DNA of 64,000 nt from Diaminobutyricibacter sp. McL0608 (GCF_039613825.1 NZ_CP154826.1:1860001-1924000); one strand, 5' to 3'. Positions 1 to 7,900 are shown, numbered from the stretch's first letter. Numbers and translations: made by a program. The notes: a model not told the origin generated them from the sequence alone.

Positions 1-644
1 CACACGAGGTCCGCGCGCGCCGGAATGTGCCCATCATGGCCGTCGGAGGCGCGCTGGTCTGGTTCGGCTGGTTCGGCCTCGCCATCGGCTCGGAGGGATC
101 CGTCGACGGGTTCACGGCGCTCATCTGGGTGAACACCCTGACGGCCTCGGCCGCGTCGACCATCGCCTGGGTGACGGTCGACCGCATCATGATGCGGCGC
201 CCGACGGTGGCGAGCGCCGTCTGCGGTGCCGTGGCGGGTCTGATCGCGATCACGCCCGCATCCGGCATCATCACGACGGGATGGGCCCTGTTGCTCGGAG
301 CGCTCTCGGGGATCGCGTGCGCAGTCATCGTCGACGTCGCCGCGCGCGCACAATTCGGGACACCGATGGTTGTCGTGGTCATCCACCTGGTCGGAAGCCT
401 GGTCGGGCTGCTTTTCATCGGGCTGTTCGCCAACGGGACCGGGATGGTCTACAGCGGTAACTTCGACCAGCTCGGCGTTCAGGCTCTGGCGACCCTCATC
501 GTCGCGGTGTGGTCCTTCCTCATCTCGTGGGGCGCCGCCTACGTCATCCAACGTACGATCGGGTTGACCGCCACGACGCACATCTCGTGGCGCGACGACG
601 CGCCCGCCGAACCTGCGGACAGCCCGGCCGACGCGACCGAATAG
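1..644 (+). CDS. amt: Ammonium transporter (Amt family), C-terminal part, 5' end outside window
   Basis: The reading frame is already open at base 3 and runs to TAG at 642-644, giving about 214 residues, roughly half of a normal 400-430 residue Amt. The segment shows repeated hydrophobic helices. A WFGWFG stretch near the beginning and a later HLVGSLVG segment correspond to conserved Amt regions, the latter carrying the second pore histidine. Amt proteins are trimeric inner-membrane channels for ammonium/ammonia. The cytoplasmic tail is short and acidic (DDAPAEPADSP...) and lacks the usual GLD..HGE end that contacts GlnK, so PII control may differ here. A GTG at 27 looks like a start but the homology continues upstream of it. 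Confidence 0.85.
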   Translation, partial: HEVRARRNVPIMAVGGALVWFGWFGLAIGSEGSVDGFTALIWVNTLTASAASTIAWVTVDRIMMRRPTVASAVCGAVAGLIAITPASGIITTGWALLLGALSGIACAVIVDVAARAQFGTPMVVVVIHLVGSLVGLLFIGLFANGTGMVYSGNFDQLGVQALATLIVAVWSFLISWGAAYVIQRTIGLTATTHISWRDDAPAEPADSPADATE

Positions 645-681
645 TCCGTGTCCCGGCTGATCCGGCACGCAACCGAGCCGG

Positions 682-687
682 TAATGT
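682..687 (+). promoter_or_regulatory. Candidate -10 (TAATGT) of a leaderless promoter
   Basis: TAATGT lies 7 bases before the GTG at 695. This is the spacing seen in several other genes of the window and would make the transcript begin at or very near the start codon. No convincing -35 box or Shine-Dalgarno sequence is present. Confidence 0.35.
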
Positions 688-694
688 GCAGTGG

Positions 695-1204
695 GTGTTC
701 TCGCGCCTCTTCTCCGCCATCGCATCCCTGTTCCGACCATCTGTCCGTCCGCCCCGTCCCGCGGGATTCGAGGCGTCCCCCGGCCAGTACGGTGCATCGG
801 CGACCGTCGAGGTCGACCCACGTCGGGTCGGTGCCGTGACCATGTCCTACGCCCCGCGGATCGACGGCGACGCCGATCCCGGCGAGATCGTCTGGACCTG
901 GGTGCCCTACCAGGAGCGGGATGGCCGGGGGAAGGACCGGCCGGTGCTGGTCGTCGCAGCGGAGAGTGCCGGAACAGTGCTCGCCGTGCAGCTGACCAGC
1001 CAGGAGCACCCCGGGCGACCGCAGTACATTCCGATCGGGACCGGACCCTGGGACGGGCAGCGGCGTCCGAGCTGGGTCAACCTCGATCGCGTCTTCCGTC
1101 TGCACCAGAGCGGCATGCGACGCGAGGCGTCGGCGCTGGGGGAGCGCGAGTACGCACAGGTGCGCTCCGCGCTGGTCGGCCGCTACGGCTGGGCGTCCCG
1201 CTGA
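695..1204 (+). CDS. PemK/MazF-family protein, solitary
   Basis: The 169-residue product contains a MazF/PemK-type core in its C-terminal two thirds: PGEIVWTWVPY, then KDRPVLVVAA, then a strand ending in LTSQEH, and a late WVNLDR segment. MazF toxins are ribosome-independent mRNA endonucleases, but actinobacterial relatives of this shape often stand alone. No antitoxin-sized gene lies upstream; the preceding 50 bases follow directly on amt. The first ~50 residues are a basic, hydrophobic-rich extension not found in classical MazF. The start is uncertain: GTG at 695 fits a leaderless -10, GTG at 686 is also in frame, and ATG at 842 would remove the extension. The gene converges on the STAND gene, with 21 bases between them. 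Toxin activity is inferred, not shown. Confidence 0.7.
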   Translation: MFSRLFSAIASLFRPSVRPPRPAGFEASPGQYGASATVEVDPRRVGAVTMSYAPRIDGDADPGEIVWTWVPYQERDGRGKDRPVLVVAAESAGTVLAVQLTSQEHPGRPQYIPIGTGPWDGQRRPSWVNLDRVFRLHQSGMRREASALGEREYAQVRSALVGRYGWASR

Positions 1205-1225
1205 CCCGCGGCGAACGAGCGGCGG

Positions 1226-3793
1226 CTACACCTGCCCGGCCTCTGCCAGCGCTTCAGCGACGGCCTGCTCGACCGTGAGCTCTCTTCCTTCGGCGATCGC
1301 GGCATCCAGCTGCGGCCCGGATCCGCTGGCGCTGAGCTGATCCAGGTACGCCTGGTGGAAGGTGAACATCGGCCCGTTGTGGAGTCCGCTCCGTTCGCGC
1401 AGAGCACGGGCCGCGCCCGCGAGGCGGCCTGCACGGTCCACGTCACCGGCGAGGGCGGCGACGGCGACCATCCCTTCGAGACCGTAAGCGAGACCCTCGA
1501 CATGACCGAGGCTCGCCGAGACCCGCACACTGAGCGCGAAATCCGCGCGGGCGTCGTCCACAGATCCCAGCTTCAACTCTGTCCAGCCGAGATGGTACGA
1601 GGCGATCCGCTCGCCGATGGCGTCGCCGGTCCGTTGCGTGATGGCGAGGCTCTTCTCGAAACGATCGAGCGCCTCCGGGAGCTTCTGCTCGAGCAGCGCG
1701 ACGCGGCCGAGGAGGACCAGCGCCATGGACTCACCCCACTGGCTGCCTGATCCGCGGAAGAGCGCCAGGCTCGTCTCCATGACCTCGCGAGCCCGCACGG
1801 TGTCCGGCTTTCCGCCCGCCATCAATGCGAGCGCCAGCGAGATCAGGGTCAGGGCCTCGCCGTCCGGGTCATGTGTCTGATGGAACAGGTCTGCACTGGT
1901 GGTCAGATCGGCGGCCACGCTGCCGTCCGGGTCGCGCCAGAACATGATCGTGCGGCTGAAGTACAGTGCGATCGCCCTGGTGTGGTCGGCAAGGGAATCT
2001 CCGGAGCGCAGGGCGAGGTCCATCCAGGTCCGCACCTCACCGAGCAGCCCCGACACCCACCAGTACAGGTAGAGGCTGAACGCCAGCGTGGCGGCACGAT
2101 CCCAGTCACGGGAGTCGAGGAGGTAGCGTTCCGCCGCCCGCAGGTTCTCCCGCTCCTCGCCCAGCCGCTGCATCCACTCGTGCTGCTTCTCGCCCTTGAG
2201 CTCGTCTTCCACACGGTCTCCCAGGTCGAGGAAGAACCGCGCGTGAGCGTCCCGCACGGCCGCGAGCTCGCCGCTTCCGGCCAGCCGTTCGCGGGCATAC
2301 TCACGCACGATCGCCTGCATGCCGAATCGCGGGCGATCGGCACTCACCGTCTGGCTGACGAGGCTGCTGTCGACAAGGGCGGTGAGGTCGGTGAGAACGT
2401 CGCTCACCGCATCCGTGGCCCCGTCGTCGCCGACGGCTTCGGCCGCTTCGAGTGAGAATCCGCCCTCGAACACGCCGAGCCTGTCGAGAAGATGCCGTTG
2501 CGCGTCGTCGAGGAGCTGGGTACTCCACTCGATCGTGCGACGCAGCGTCTGCTGGCGCTCGGGCAGGTCGCGCGAACCCGAGACGAGGACGTTGAGCTGC
2601 CGGTCGAGGCGTTCGAGCAGTTCTGTCGGCGAGAGCACGCGTACCCGCGCCGCCGCGAGCTCGATGGCCAGCGGCATCCCGTCGACTGCGGCGCACACAC
2701 CCGAGATGGCCATCGCGTTGTCCTGCGTCAGTTCGAAGTCGGGCTTGACCGCTCGGGCGCGTTCGACGAACAGATTCATCGACGATTCCTCTGCGAGCGG
2801 ACCGACCTCGTAGCTGTGCTCTGCGCTCACGCGCAGGAGAACGCGACTCGTGACGATCATCGCCACCCCCGGCGCGGACGCCAGCAACGACGTCAGCATC
2901 GGCGCCGCGTCGAGCACCTGCTCGAAATTGTCGACCACGAGAAGGATGTGCCGGTCGTGCAGGGCGGTGATGAGGTTGTCCATGATCGGCGCGTCGCCGG
3001 TGTCACGGACACCGATGGCCTGCGCGATCGCATGGAGGACGCGCTCCGGATCGGGGACCGCGGAGAGGTCGACGAACGCGACACCGTCCTCGAAAGCGTG
3101 CGCGACCGTGCTCCCGGCGGCGATCGCCAGACGGCTCTTCCCGATGCCGCCCGGGCCGGTGAGCGTGACGAGTCTGGCGCCGGCGTCGAGCATCCGCCCG
3201 ATCTCGGCGATGTCCGCATCCCGTCCGATCAGCTCGGTGAGCGGCATCGGCAACCGCACCGGCTCTGCTGCGCGGTCGGCGTCTTCGAGGACGACTGCCG
3301 CAAGTCTCGCCTGGCTCTGCTCGAACCGCTCCGCGAGCATCGTTGCGAGGTCGGCCTCGATGAGCCGGCCGAGTTCCTTCGCGGATTCGAAATACTTGTA
3401 GGCGGCCAGGTCGTCGTGGCGGATGCGGTCCAGCAGCGCCGAGAGCCGCGGTTCGCGGGAATCCGCCGGCGCCTTCACATAGAGCAGGCGAGGCACCTCG
3501 CTGGGGCACAGGTTGTACTCGTCTTCGAGTCCTGACACGTCCTCATCGGGCGCGGTCCAGCCGTAGCGCTCCCAGTACAGGCCGACGAACACGTCGCTCT
3601 GGTCGAGATAAGCGCGATAGAGCTCACGCGGGGGATGGGGACTTGCCCCGAGCTCGAACATGACCGGCGCGAGGTGCAGGCGTTCGATCGCCGCTCGGGC
3701 CGCCCTTCGCTCGGGTGCGAGTTCCTGCAGGGTGGAACTGACGAAGATCCGCAGCCGCTGATCCGGCGTGCGGATAACATGAGCGCTCCTCAT
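1226..3793 (-). CDS. DUF4062-STAND NTPase-TPR protein
   Basis: This is a large 855-residue protein. Residues 14-110 form a DUF4062 domain (RIFVSSTLQEL start, SDVFVGLYWERYGW), a TIR-like fold. Residues ~185-450 form a STAND/NB-ARC-like ATPase: Walker A GPGGIGKS at 213-220, Walker B ILLVVDNF at 283-290, sensor IVTSR at 313-317 and GMPLAIELAAAR at 372-383. A winged-helix-like segment follows, and the remaining ~350 residues are helical TPR-type repeats (LALFRGSG, EALDRFEKSL, YHLGWTELKLG). No DNA-binding domain of the AfsR/SARP or LuxR type is evident. STAND proteins are signal-gated oligomerising switches, and the class includes antiviral Avs proteins; an immune role here is inference. The gene stands alone on the minus strand beside a tRNA gene, and ATG at 3793 follows a leaderless-type -10. 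Confidence 0.9.
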   Translation of the reverse strand: MRSAHVIRTPDQRLRIFVSSTLQELAPERRAARAAIERLHLAPVMFELGASPHPPRELYRAYLDQSDVFVGLYWERYGWTAPDEDVSGLEDEYNLCPSEVPRLLYVKAPADSREPRLSALLDRIRHDDLAAYKYFESAKELGRLIEADLATMLAERFEQSQARLAAVVLEDADRAAEPVRLPMPLTELIGRDADIAEIGRMLDAGARLVTLTGPGGIGKSRLAIAAGSTVAHAFEDGVAFVDLSAVPDPERVLHAIAQAIGVRDTGDAPIMDNLITALHDRHILLVVDNFEQVLDAAPMLTSLLASAPGVAMIVTSRVLLRVSAEHSYEVGPLAEESSMNLFVERARAVKPDFELTQDNAMAISGVCAAVDGMPLAIELAAARVRVLSPTELLERLDRQLNVLVSGSRDLPERQQTLRRTIEWSTQLLDDAQRHLLDRLGVFEGGFSLEAAEAVGDDGATDAVSDVLTDLTALVDSSLVSQTVSADRPRFGMQAIVREYARERLAGSGELAAVRDAHARFFLDLGDRVEDELKGEKQHEWMQRLGEERENLRAAERYLLDSRDWDRAATLAFSLYLYWWVSGLLGEVRTWMDLALRSGDSLADHTRAIALYFSRTIMFWRDPDGSVAADLTTSADLFHQTHDPDGEALTLISLALALMAGGKPDTVRAREVMETSLALFRGSGSQWGESMALVLLGRVALLEQKLPEALDRFEKSLAITQRTGDAIGERIASYHLGWTELKLGSVDDARADFALSVRVSASLGHVEGLAYGLEGMVAVAALAGDVDRAGRLAGAARALRERSGLHNGPMFTFHQAYLDQLSASGSGPQLDAAIAEGRELTVEQAVAEALAEAGQV

Positions 3794-3799
3794 GTGTGA

Positions 3800-3805
3800 A
3801 TTCTG
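3800..3805 (-). promoter_or_regulatory. Candidate -10 (CAGAAT) for the STAND gene
   Basis: Read on the minus strand, CAGAAT ends 6 bases before the ATG of the STAND gene, matching the leaderless arrangement seen elsewhere in the window. A small inverted repeat lies immediately upstream at 3806-3821. No Shine-Dalgarno is present before this ATG, which agrees with a leaderless message. Confidence 0.4.
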
Positions 3806-3821
3806 TTGCTGTTCTCAGCAA
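3806..3821. repeat. Short inverted repeat next to the STAND gene promoter
   Basis: TTGCTG and CAGCAA form a perfect 6-bp inverted repeat with a TTCT spacer, directly upstream of the candidate -10. It could be a repressor or activator half-site pair. The short length means chance is possible. Confidence 0.3.
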
Positions 3822-3861
3822 TAGTCCAGTGGTAGACCGACTGGTCAGCAAGGATTTTATG

Positions 3862-3937
3862 TGGTGGGCGATACCGGACTCGAACCGATGACCTCTTCCG
3901 TGTGAAGGAAGCGCGCTACCAACTGCGCCAATCGCCC
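3862..3937 (-). tRNA. tRNA-Val (anticodon CAC)
   Basis: On the minus strand the sequence folds as a standard cloverleaf. The acceptor stem GGGCGAT pairs with ATCGCCC, and the anticodon arm CTTCC-TTCACAC-GGAAG places CAC in the loop, reading GUG valine codons. The T-arm carries GGTTCGAGTCC. Discriminator A is followed by an encoded CCA (3862-3864). Its sequence closely resembles the tRNA-Val(GAC) at 4356-4430 on the other strand, so the pair forms a ~75 bp inverted duplication. Confidence 0.95.
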
Positions 3938-3968
3938 GCTGCATGCCGTGTGCCGGCTGCGAGTCTCG

Positions 3969-3974
3969 ATACTA
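3969..3974 (-). promoter_or_regulatory. Candidate -10 (TAGTAT) for tRNA-Val(CAC)
   Basis: TAGTAT on the minus strand lies about 30 bases upstream of the tRNA 5' end. An ATGCAC 17 bases further up could act as a weak -35. The interval 3938-4113 contains no gene and holds the divergent promoters of the two tRNA units. Confidence 0.4.
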
Positions 3975-4057
3975 GCCGACCGAAGTGCGCCGTGCATAAA
4001 CGCGCGCCGCGCCTCTCCAGTCGACACGCGCGGAATACGAAACACAACCGTGTCAGT

Positions 4058-4086
4058 TTGAATATCGATTGAAGTATCGCTACAGT
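4058..4086 (+). promoter_or_regulatory. Promoter of the Gly-Cys-Val tRNA cluster
   Basis: TTGAAT (4058-4063) and TACAGT (4081-4086) are separated by exactly 17 bases in a locally AT-rich stretch, a good housekeeping sigma-factor promoter. Transcription would begin near 4093, about 20 bases before tRNA-Gly. Confidence 0.65.
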
Positions 4087-4113
4087 TTCAAAGCACGCAG
4101 AAATGCGAGCAAT

Positions 4114-4185
4114 GCGGATGTGGCGCAGTGGTAGCGCATCACCTTGCCAAGGTGAGGGTCGCGAGTTCGAATCTCGTCATCCGCT
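4114..4185 (+). tRNA. tRNA-Gly (anticodon GCC)
   Basis: The acceptor stem GCGGATG pairs with CATCCGC, and the anticodon stem CACC/GGTG encloses TTGCCAA, giving anticodon GCC (GGC/GGU codons). The T-loop is GTTCGAATC. CCA is not encoded. It is first of three tRNA genes on the same strand. Confidence 0.95.
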
Positions 4186-4255
4186 CGAGTACAGCCTGAT
4201 CGAAAGGTCGGCTGCTCATGGTGGACAGCCCGATGTATTGAGGTTTGGCCGAAGC

Positions 4256-4329
4256 GGTGGATTGGCCGAGAGGCGAGGCAGCGGCCTGCAAAGCCGTATA
4301 CACGGGTTCGAATCCCGTATCCACCTCCA
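4256..4329 (+). tRNA. tRNA-Cys (anticodon GCA)
   Basis: The acceptor stem GGTGGAT pairs with ATCCACC, and the anticodon loop CTGCAAA is closed by GCGGC/GCCGT, giving GCA for UGC/UGU codons. The T-arm ACGGGTTCGAATCCCGT is present. Discriminator U is followed by an encoded CCA. It is second in the cluster, 70 bases after tRNA-Gly. Confidence 0.94.
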
Positions 4330-4355
4330 ACCTGAAGCAGAAACGCAACAGGCTT

Positions 4356-4430
4356 GGGCGATTGGCGCAGCGGTAGCGCGCTTCCCTGACACGGAAGAGG
4401 TCACTGGTTCGATCCCAGTATCGCCCACCA
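4356..4430 (+). tRNA. tRNA-Val (anticodon GAC)
   Basis: The acceptor stem GGGCGAT pairs with ATCGCCC, and the anticodon arm CTTCC-CTGACAC-GGAAG gives GAC, reading GUC/GUU. The T-loop is GTTCGATCC and CCA is encoded at 4428-4430. It is last in the cluster and is followed directly by a strong hairpin. It differs from the opposite-strand tRNA-Val(CAC) at only a handful of positions. Confidence 0.95.
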
Positions 4431-4432
4431 GC

Positions 4433-4460
4433 GAAGCCCCGGCAGAGATGCCGGGGCTTC
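4433..4460 (+). terminator. Hairpin terminator of the tRNA cluster
   Basis: GAAGCCCCGGC pairs perfectly with GCCGGGGCTTC around the six-base loop AGAGAT, an 11-bp GC-rich stem starting 3 bases after the tRNA-Val CCA. It is followed by TGTCGTCTGT rather than a clean T tract. Confidence 0.8.
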
Positions 4461-4513
4461 TGTCGTCTGTCCCTCCTTCACGACCTGAGCAACCGGCAGG
4501 GCCGTCTCCGGGC

Positions 4514-4580
4514 GTGACTGCGCGCGTTCGGAACGTTTGCGGTCGCTCGACACGGGGGTCAATCGCGCCAAACCACCGCA
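4514..4580 (+). repeat. Structured direct repeat, copy 1
   Basis: This 67-bp segment recurs at 5760-5825 with about four substitutions and one single-base gap; flanking bases do not match. It holds a stem-loop (GACTGC...GCGGTC, 4516-4544, with an inner CGTT/AACG stem) and an alternative pairing of TGCGGT (4538-4543) with ACCGCA (4575-4580). The two copies bracket the lipoprotein gene. Confidence 0.8.
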
Positions 4581-4680
4581 TGCGCAGGGGACAGGGCATC
4601 CTGTCCAGAATCGTGCACGTCTGCAATAAGTGATGCGAAGTCGTGATCAACGCTCTATATCTGCCGGATTCACGACCCGC

Positions 4681-4686
4681 TAGCGT
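4681..4686 (+). promoter_or_regulatory. Candidate -10 (TAGCGT) of the lipoprotein gene
   Basis: TAGCGT ends 7 bases before the ATG at 4694, the leaderless spacing used repeatedly in this window. A TATATC at 4656-4661 is an alternative -10 further upstream. Confidence 0.4.
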
Positions 4687-4693
4687 GCATCTC

Positions 4694-5746
4694 ATGGGCA
4701 GAATGGTCGGTCTCCTGGCGGTCGCATCCTCCATCGTCGTATTAACAGGCTGTTCGGCGCCGACCGGCGATCCTACCCATTCGCACACTGCTGCGCCCGC
4801 AGTCGCCGCGCCGACCCCGACACCCGCCGCGCCCGCCGAACCGGGCTGGCCGTACTCGATCGGATGCGCGGACATCCTGACCGAGGCCCAGGTACAAGCG
4901 AACGTCACCGCGACCGTGTCGATCAGGGCGGACGAGACCGCAGCACCGTCCCGGTTCACAGCTGTCTCGCTATCTGACGCCGGTGGGCTCAGCTGTGTCT
5001 GGGGCGGTGCCAATATGACCGACAGCTCCTACGATGCCGGGGTCACCCTGACCATCCTGCCGAAGGCCGCGGCGGCATACGCTTCCCGCCCCGCCTCGAC
5101 CGCCAGCCCATGCAAGGCGTGGGGGTGCTGGGAGGACTTCCTCGTGGGCGATACCTGGGTTGAGATGCGTTATTCCGACTCAGGGCAGACGGACAACACG
5201 ACAGACGTCCAGGCCAAGGTCGACGGATTGAAGACCATCATCGCCGACAGACTCAGCTCACTCGGGGTGCCGCAGGCGTCGTGGTCCGCGCCCGAGGGAA
5301 GCCTCACCGCAGGGCAGGCCTGCGTCAGCTCGGGGGCTGGCCTCGTAGCGGGCGCTATCGGCGTCGACCCCTCGACGCTCCGACTCGACACGCAACCCAC
5401 CGACTCGTTCCAATATTCGTCAGTGAACGCGCGGTCGGGGGACACCTACTGCCGGTGGCTGATCGGGTCGGGCTACACGTCGTCGACGACCGTCGAGGTC
5501 ATACCGGGAGGGTCGTGGGCCTATGCCGGCGTCAGCGCTCCTCTCCTCGCCGGCGCTACCGAGGTCGGCACCTTCGCGCCTGCCGTCATACCAGGCGCCG
5601 ACAGCGCCGTCGTCGCCTGCAGCGACCACTGCAGCGCTGTCGTGAGCGCGCAGCACAGTCTCGCGATGTTCACCACTGAGTCGACGAAGGACCCGGCGAC
5701 GTTCACCGCTGAGGTACAGCGGCTCGTCGCCTCGCTCGCAGGCTGA
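4694..5746 (+). CDS. Secreted lipoprotein with two related domains, function unknown
   Basis: From ATG 4694 the 350-residue product begins with a signal peptide of ~19 residues ending in the lipobox LTGC, so Cys20 should be lipidated and the protein anchored outside the membrane. A Thr/Ala/Pro linker follows. The rest appears to be two copies of one ~130-residue unit: each has an early Cys (CADIL; ACVSS), a C.W core (LSCVWGG; TYCRWLIG), then a strand and a proline-containing turn (LTILPKAAAAYA; VEVIPGGSWAYA). This resembles actinobacterial DUF3558-like lipoproteins, but the match is from pattern only. An ATG at 4643 in the same frame would put 17 unlikely residues before the signal peptide. 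The gene lies between two direct repeats. Confidence 0.8.
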   Translation: MGRMVGLLAVASSIVVLTGCSAPTGDPTHSHTAAPAVAAPTPTPAAPAEPGWPYSIGCADILTEAQVQANVTATVSIRADETAAPSRFTAVSLSDAGGLSCVWGGANMTDSSYDAGVTLTILPKAAAAYASRPASTASPCKAWGCWEDFLVGDTWVEMRYSDSGQTDNTTDVQAKVDGLKTIIADRLSSLGVPQASWSAPEGSLTAGQACVSSGAGLVAGAIGVDPSTLRLDTQPTDSFQYSSVNARSGDTYCRWLIGSGYTSSTTVEVIPGGSWAYAGVSAPLLAGATEVGTFAPAVIPGADSAVVACSDHCSAVVSAQHSLAMFTTESTKDPATFTAEVQRLVASLAG

Positions 5747-5759
5747 GCTGCTTGTGCGA

Positions 5760-5825
5760 GTGACTGCGCGCGTTCGGAACGTCTGCGGTCGCTCGACGCG
5801 GGGGCAATCGCACCAAACCACCGCA
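5760..5825 (+). repeat. Structured direct repeat, copy 2
   Basis: This is the second copy of the 66-67 bp repeat, starting 14 bases after the lipoprotein stop codon. The same stem-loop is present at 5762-5790. Here the alternative pairing is longer than in copy 1: TCTGCGGT (5782-5789) with ACCGCAGA (5820-5827), 8 bp without mismatch. It could act as a terminator for the lipoprotein gene or be a dispersed genomic repeat. Confidence 0.8.
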
Positions 5826-5874
5826 GAGGCGGCCGGGGGAGCTGATCTGGCACGAAGCGCCCGGCGCCCGCTAC

Positions 5875-5880
5875 TACAGT
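5875..5880 (+). promoter_or_regulatory. Candidate -10 (TACAGT) for thrS
   Basis: TACAGT lies 37 bases before the thrS start, in the interval 5826-5917 that otherwise holds no gene. No clear -35 is visible 17 bases upstream. Confidence 0.35.
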
Positions 5881-5917
5881 TGAAGAAACCAATCGACGAC
5901 TCTAGGAGTGGAACAAG

Positions 5918-7900
5918 GTGGCTGACGGCTTCGAGCTCTTCACCGATCGTTCCGTTGTCGCAATGCGCGTCAACGGCCAGCTGAAGGACCTCGCCACGCA
6001 AGTCACGTCCACCGACACCGTCGAACCCGTCACGATCGACTCGCACGACGGGCTGAGCATCCTGCGTCACTCCGCGGCGCACGTGCTCGCGCAGGCCGTG
6101 CAGTCCGTCAACCCGAAGGCGAAGCTCGGCATCGGTCCGCCCATCACCGACGGCTTCTACTACGACTTCGATGTCGCGCAGCCGTTCACACCCGACGATC
6201 TCAAGGCACTCGACAAAGAGATGGCGCGAATCATCCGGGCCGGCCAGCGCTTCGTGCGACGGGTCGTGACCGACGACGAGGCGCGCGTCGAGCTCGCGAA
6301 CGAACCGTACAAACTCGAACTGATCGGGCTCAAGGGTGGCGCCCTTCCCGGCGACACGGCCGCCTTCGATGCCGAGGAGAGTGTCGAGGTCGGCGGTGCT
6401 GAACTGACGATCTACGACAACGTCGATCCACGCACCGGCGAGACGGTGTGGAAAGACCTCTGCCGCGGCCCGCACCTGCCCAACACGCGGATGATCGGCA
6501 ATGGCTACGCGCTCACCCGACTGGCCGCCGCCTACTGGCGTGGGTCGGAGAAGAACCAGCAGCTGCAGCGCGTCTACGGAACGGCCTGGCCGACCAAGGA
6601 CGAGCTGCGGGCGTACCAGACCCGGATGGAGGAGGCCGCCAAGCGCGACCACCGCAAGCTCGGTGCCGAACTCGACCTGTTCAGCTTCCCCGAGGAGATC
6701 GGGTCCGGTCTCGCGGTGTTCCACCCCAAGGGCGGCATCATCCGCAACGAGATCGAGAACTACATGCGCGAGCGTCTGATCGCGAACGACTACGAGCTCG
6801 TCAACACACCGCACATCACCAAGGCACACCTGTACGAGATCAGCCAGCACCTCAACTGGTATCGGGAGGGTATGTTCCCGCCCATGCACCTCGACCAGGA
6901 GGTGGACGCGGACGGCAACATCACCCGTCAGGGCCAGGACTACTACCTGAAGCCGATGAACTGCCCGATGCACAACCTGATCTATCGTGCGCGCGGCCGC
7001 AGCTACCGGGAGCTTCCGCTCCGCCTCGCGGAGTTCGGCACCGTGTACCGGTACGAGAAGAGCGGCACGCTCTCCGGCCTGACCCGCGTGCGCGGTCTCA
7101 CCCAGGACGACGCCCACATCTACGTCGCCGACGAGCAGATCAAGGACGAGGTCGCCCGGCAACTCGAGTTCGTGCTCGAAACGCTCCGCGGTTATGGACT
7201 CACCGACTTCTACCTTGAACTCTCGACGAAAGACCCCGACAAGTACGTCGGGTCCGACGAGAGCTGGGAGCAGGCGACCGAGACGCTCCGTGAGGTCGCC
7301 ATCGAGTCCGGGCTGGAGCTCGTCGACGATCCCGGCGGAGCCGCTTTCTACGGGCCGAAGATCAGCGTCCAGGCGCGCGACGCGATCGGTCGCACCTGGC
7401 AGCTGTCCACCGTGCAGCTCGACTTCAACCAGCCCGAGCTGTTCGAGCTCGAGTACAACGCGGCCGACGGAACCCGTAAGCAGCCGGCGATGATCCACCG
7501 TGCGCTGCTCGGCTCGATCGAGCGCTTCTTCGCCATCCTGCTCGAGCACTACGCCGGTGCCTTCCCGGTCTGGCTGTCGCCGGTGCAGGTCGTGGGCATC
7601 CCTGTCGCCGACACGTACGGGCCGTTCCTCGACGACGTGATCGGCCGCCTCAAGGCTCGCGGTGTGCGCGCGGAGGTCGATCACTCCGACGACCGGATGC
7701 AGAAGAAGATCCGCACCCACACGAAGGCGAAAGTGCCGTACCAGCTCATCGTGGGCGAAGAGGATGCCGCGGCAGGCACCGTCAGCTTCCGCTTCCGAGA
7801 CGGCAGCCAGCGCAACGGCGTGACGGTCGACGACGCCATCGAGCGGATCGTCGCTTCGATCGCGTCGCGCGAACAGGTCACCACGGCATGGCTCGACTGA
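5918..7900 (+). CDS. thrS: Threonine--tRNA ligase
   Basis: A 660-residue class II aminoacyl-tRNA synthetase that charges tRNA-Thr in the cytoplasm. The N-terminal TGS domain is followed by the editing domain, with HSAAH at residues 51-55 and the CRGPH pair (Cys182, His186) that clears mis-charged serine. The catalytic core shows MNCPMH with the zinc ligand Cys349, the motif 2 region [12 protein letters not shown], and motif 3 in the [10 protein letters not shown] segment. The C-terminal anticodon-binding domain ends the protein. GTG 5918 is chosen because TAGGAG lies ~8 bases upstream and the TGS domain is complete. The stop overlaps the HIT gene start by 13 bases, so the two are co-translated. 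Confidence 0.97.
   Translation: MADGFELFTDRSVVAMRVNGQLKDLATQVTSTDTVEPVTIDSHDGLSILRHSAAHVLAQAVQSVNPKAKLGIGPPITDGFYYDFDVAQPFTPDDLKALDKEMARIIRAGQRFVRRVVTDDEARVELANEPYKLELIGLKGGALPGDTAAFDAEESVEVGGAELTIYDNVDPRTGETVWKDLCRGPHLPNTRMIGNGYALTRLAAAYWRGSEKNQQLQRVYGTAWPTKDELRAYQTRMEEAAKRDHRKLGAELDLFSFPEEIGSGLAVFHPKGGIIRNEIENYMRERLIANDYELVNTPHITKAHLYEISQHLNWYREGMFPPMHLDQEVDADGNITRQGQDYYLKPMNCPMHNLIYRARGRSYRELPLRLAEFGTVYRYEKSGTLSGLTRVRGLTQDDAHIYVADEQIKDEVARQLEFVLETLRGYGLTDFYLELSTKDPDKYVGSDESWEQATETLREVAIESGLELVDDPGGAAFYGPKISVQARDAIGRTWQLSTVQLDFNQPELFELEYNAADGTRKQPAMIHRALLGSIERFFAILLEHYAGAFPVWLSPVQVVGIPVADTYGPFLDDVIGRLKARGVRAEVDHSDDRMQKKIRTHTKAKVPYQLIVGEEDAAAGTVSFRFRDGSQRNGVTVDDAIERIVASIASREQVTTAWLD

Noticed and set aside
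695-3793. PemK-like and STAND genes as one toxin/defence operon
   Set aside because: They are on opposite strands and converge, so they are not co-transcribed; proximity alone is weak evidence.
5420-7720. 766-codon minus-strand frame opposite thrS
   Set aside because: It is complementary to conserved thrS codons and to part of the lipoprotein gene; low-complexity composition and no motif.
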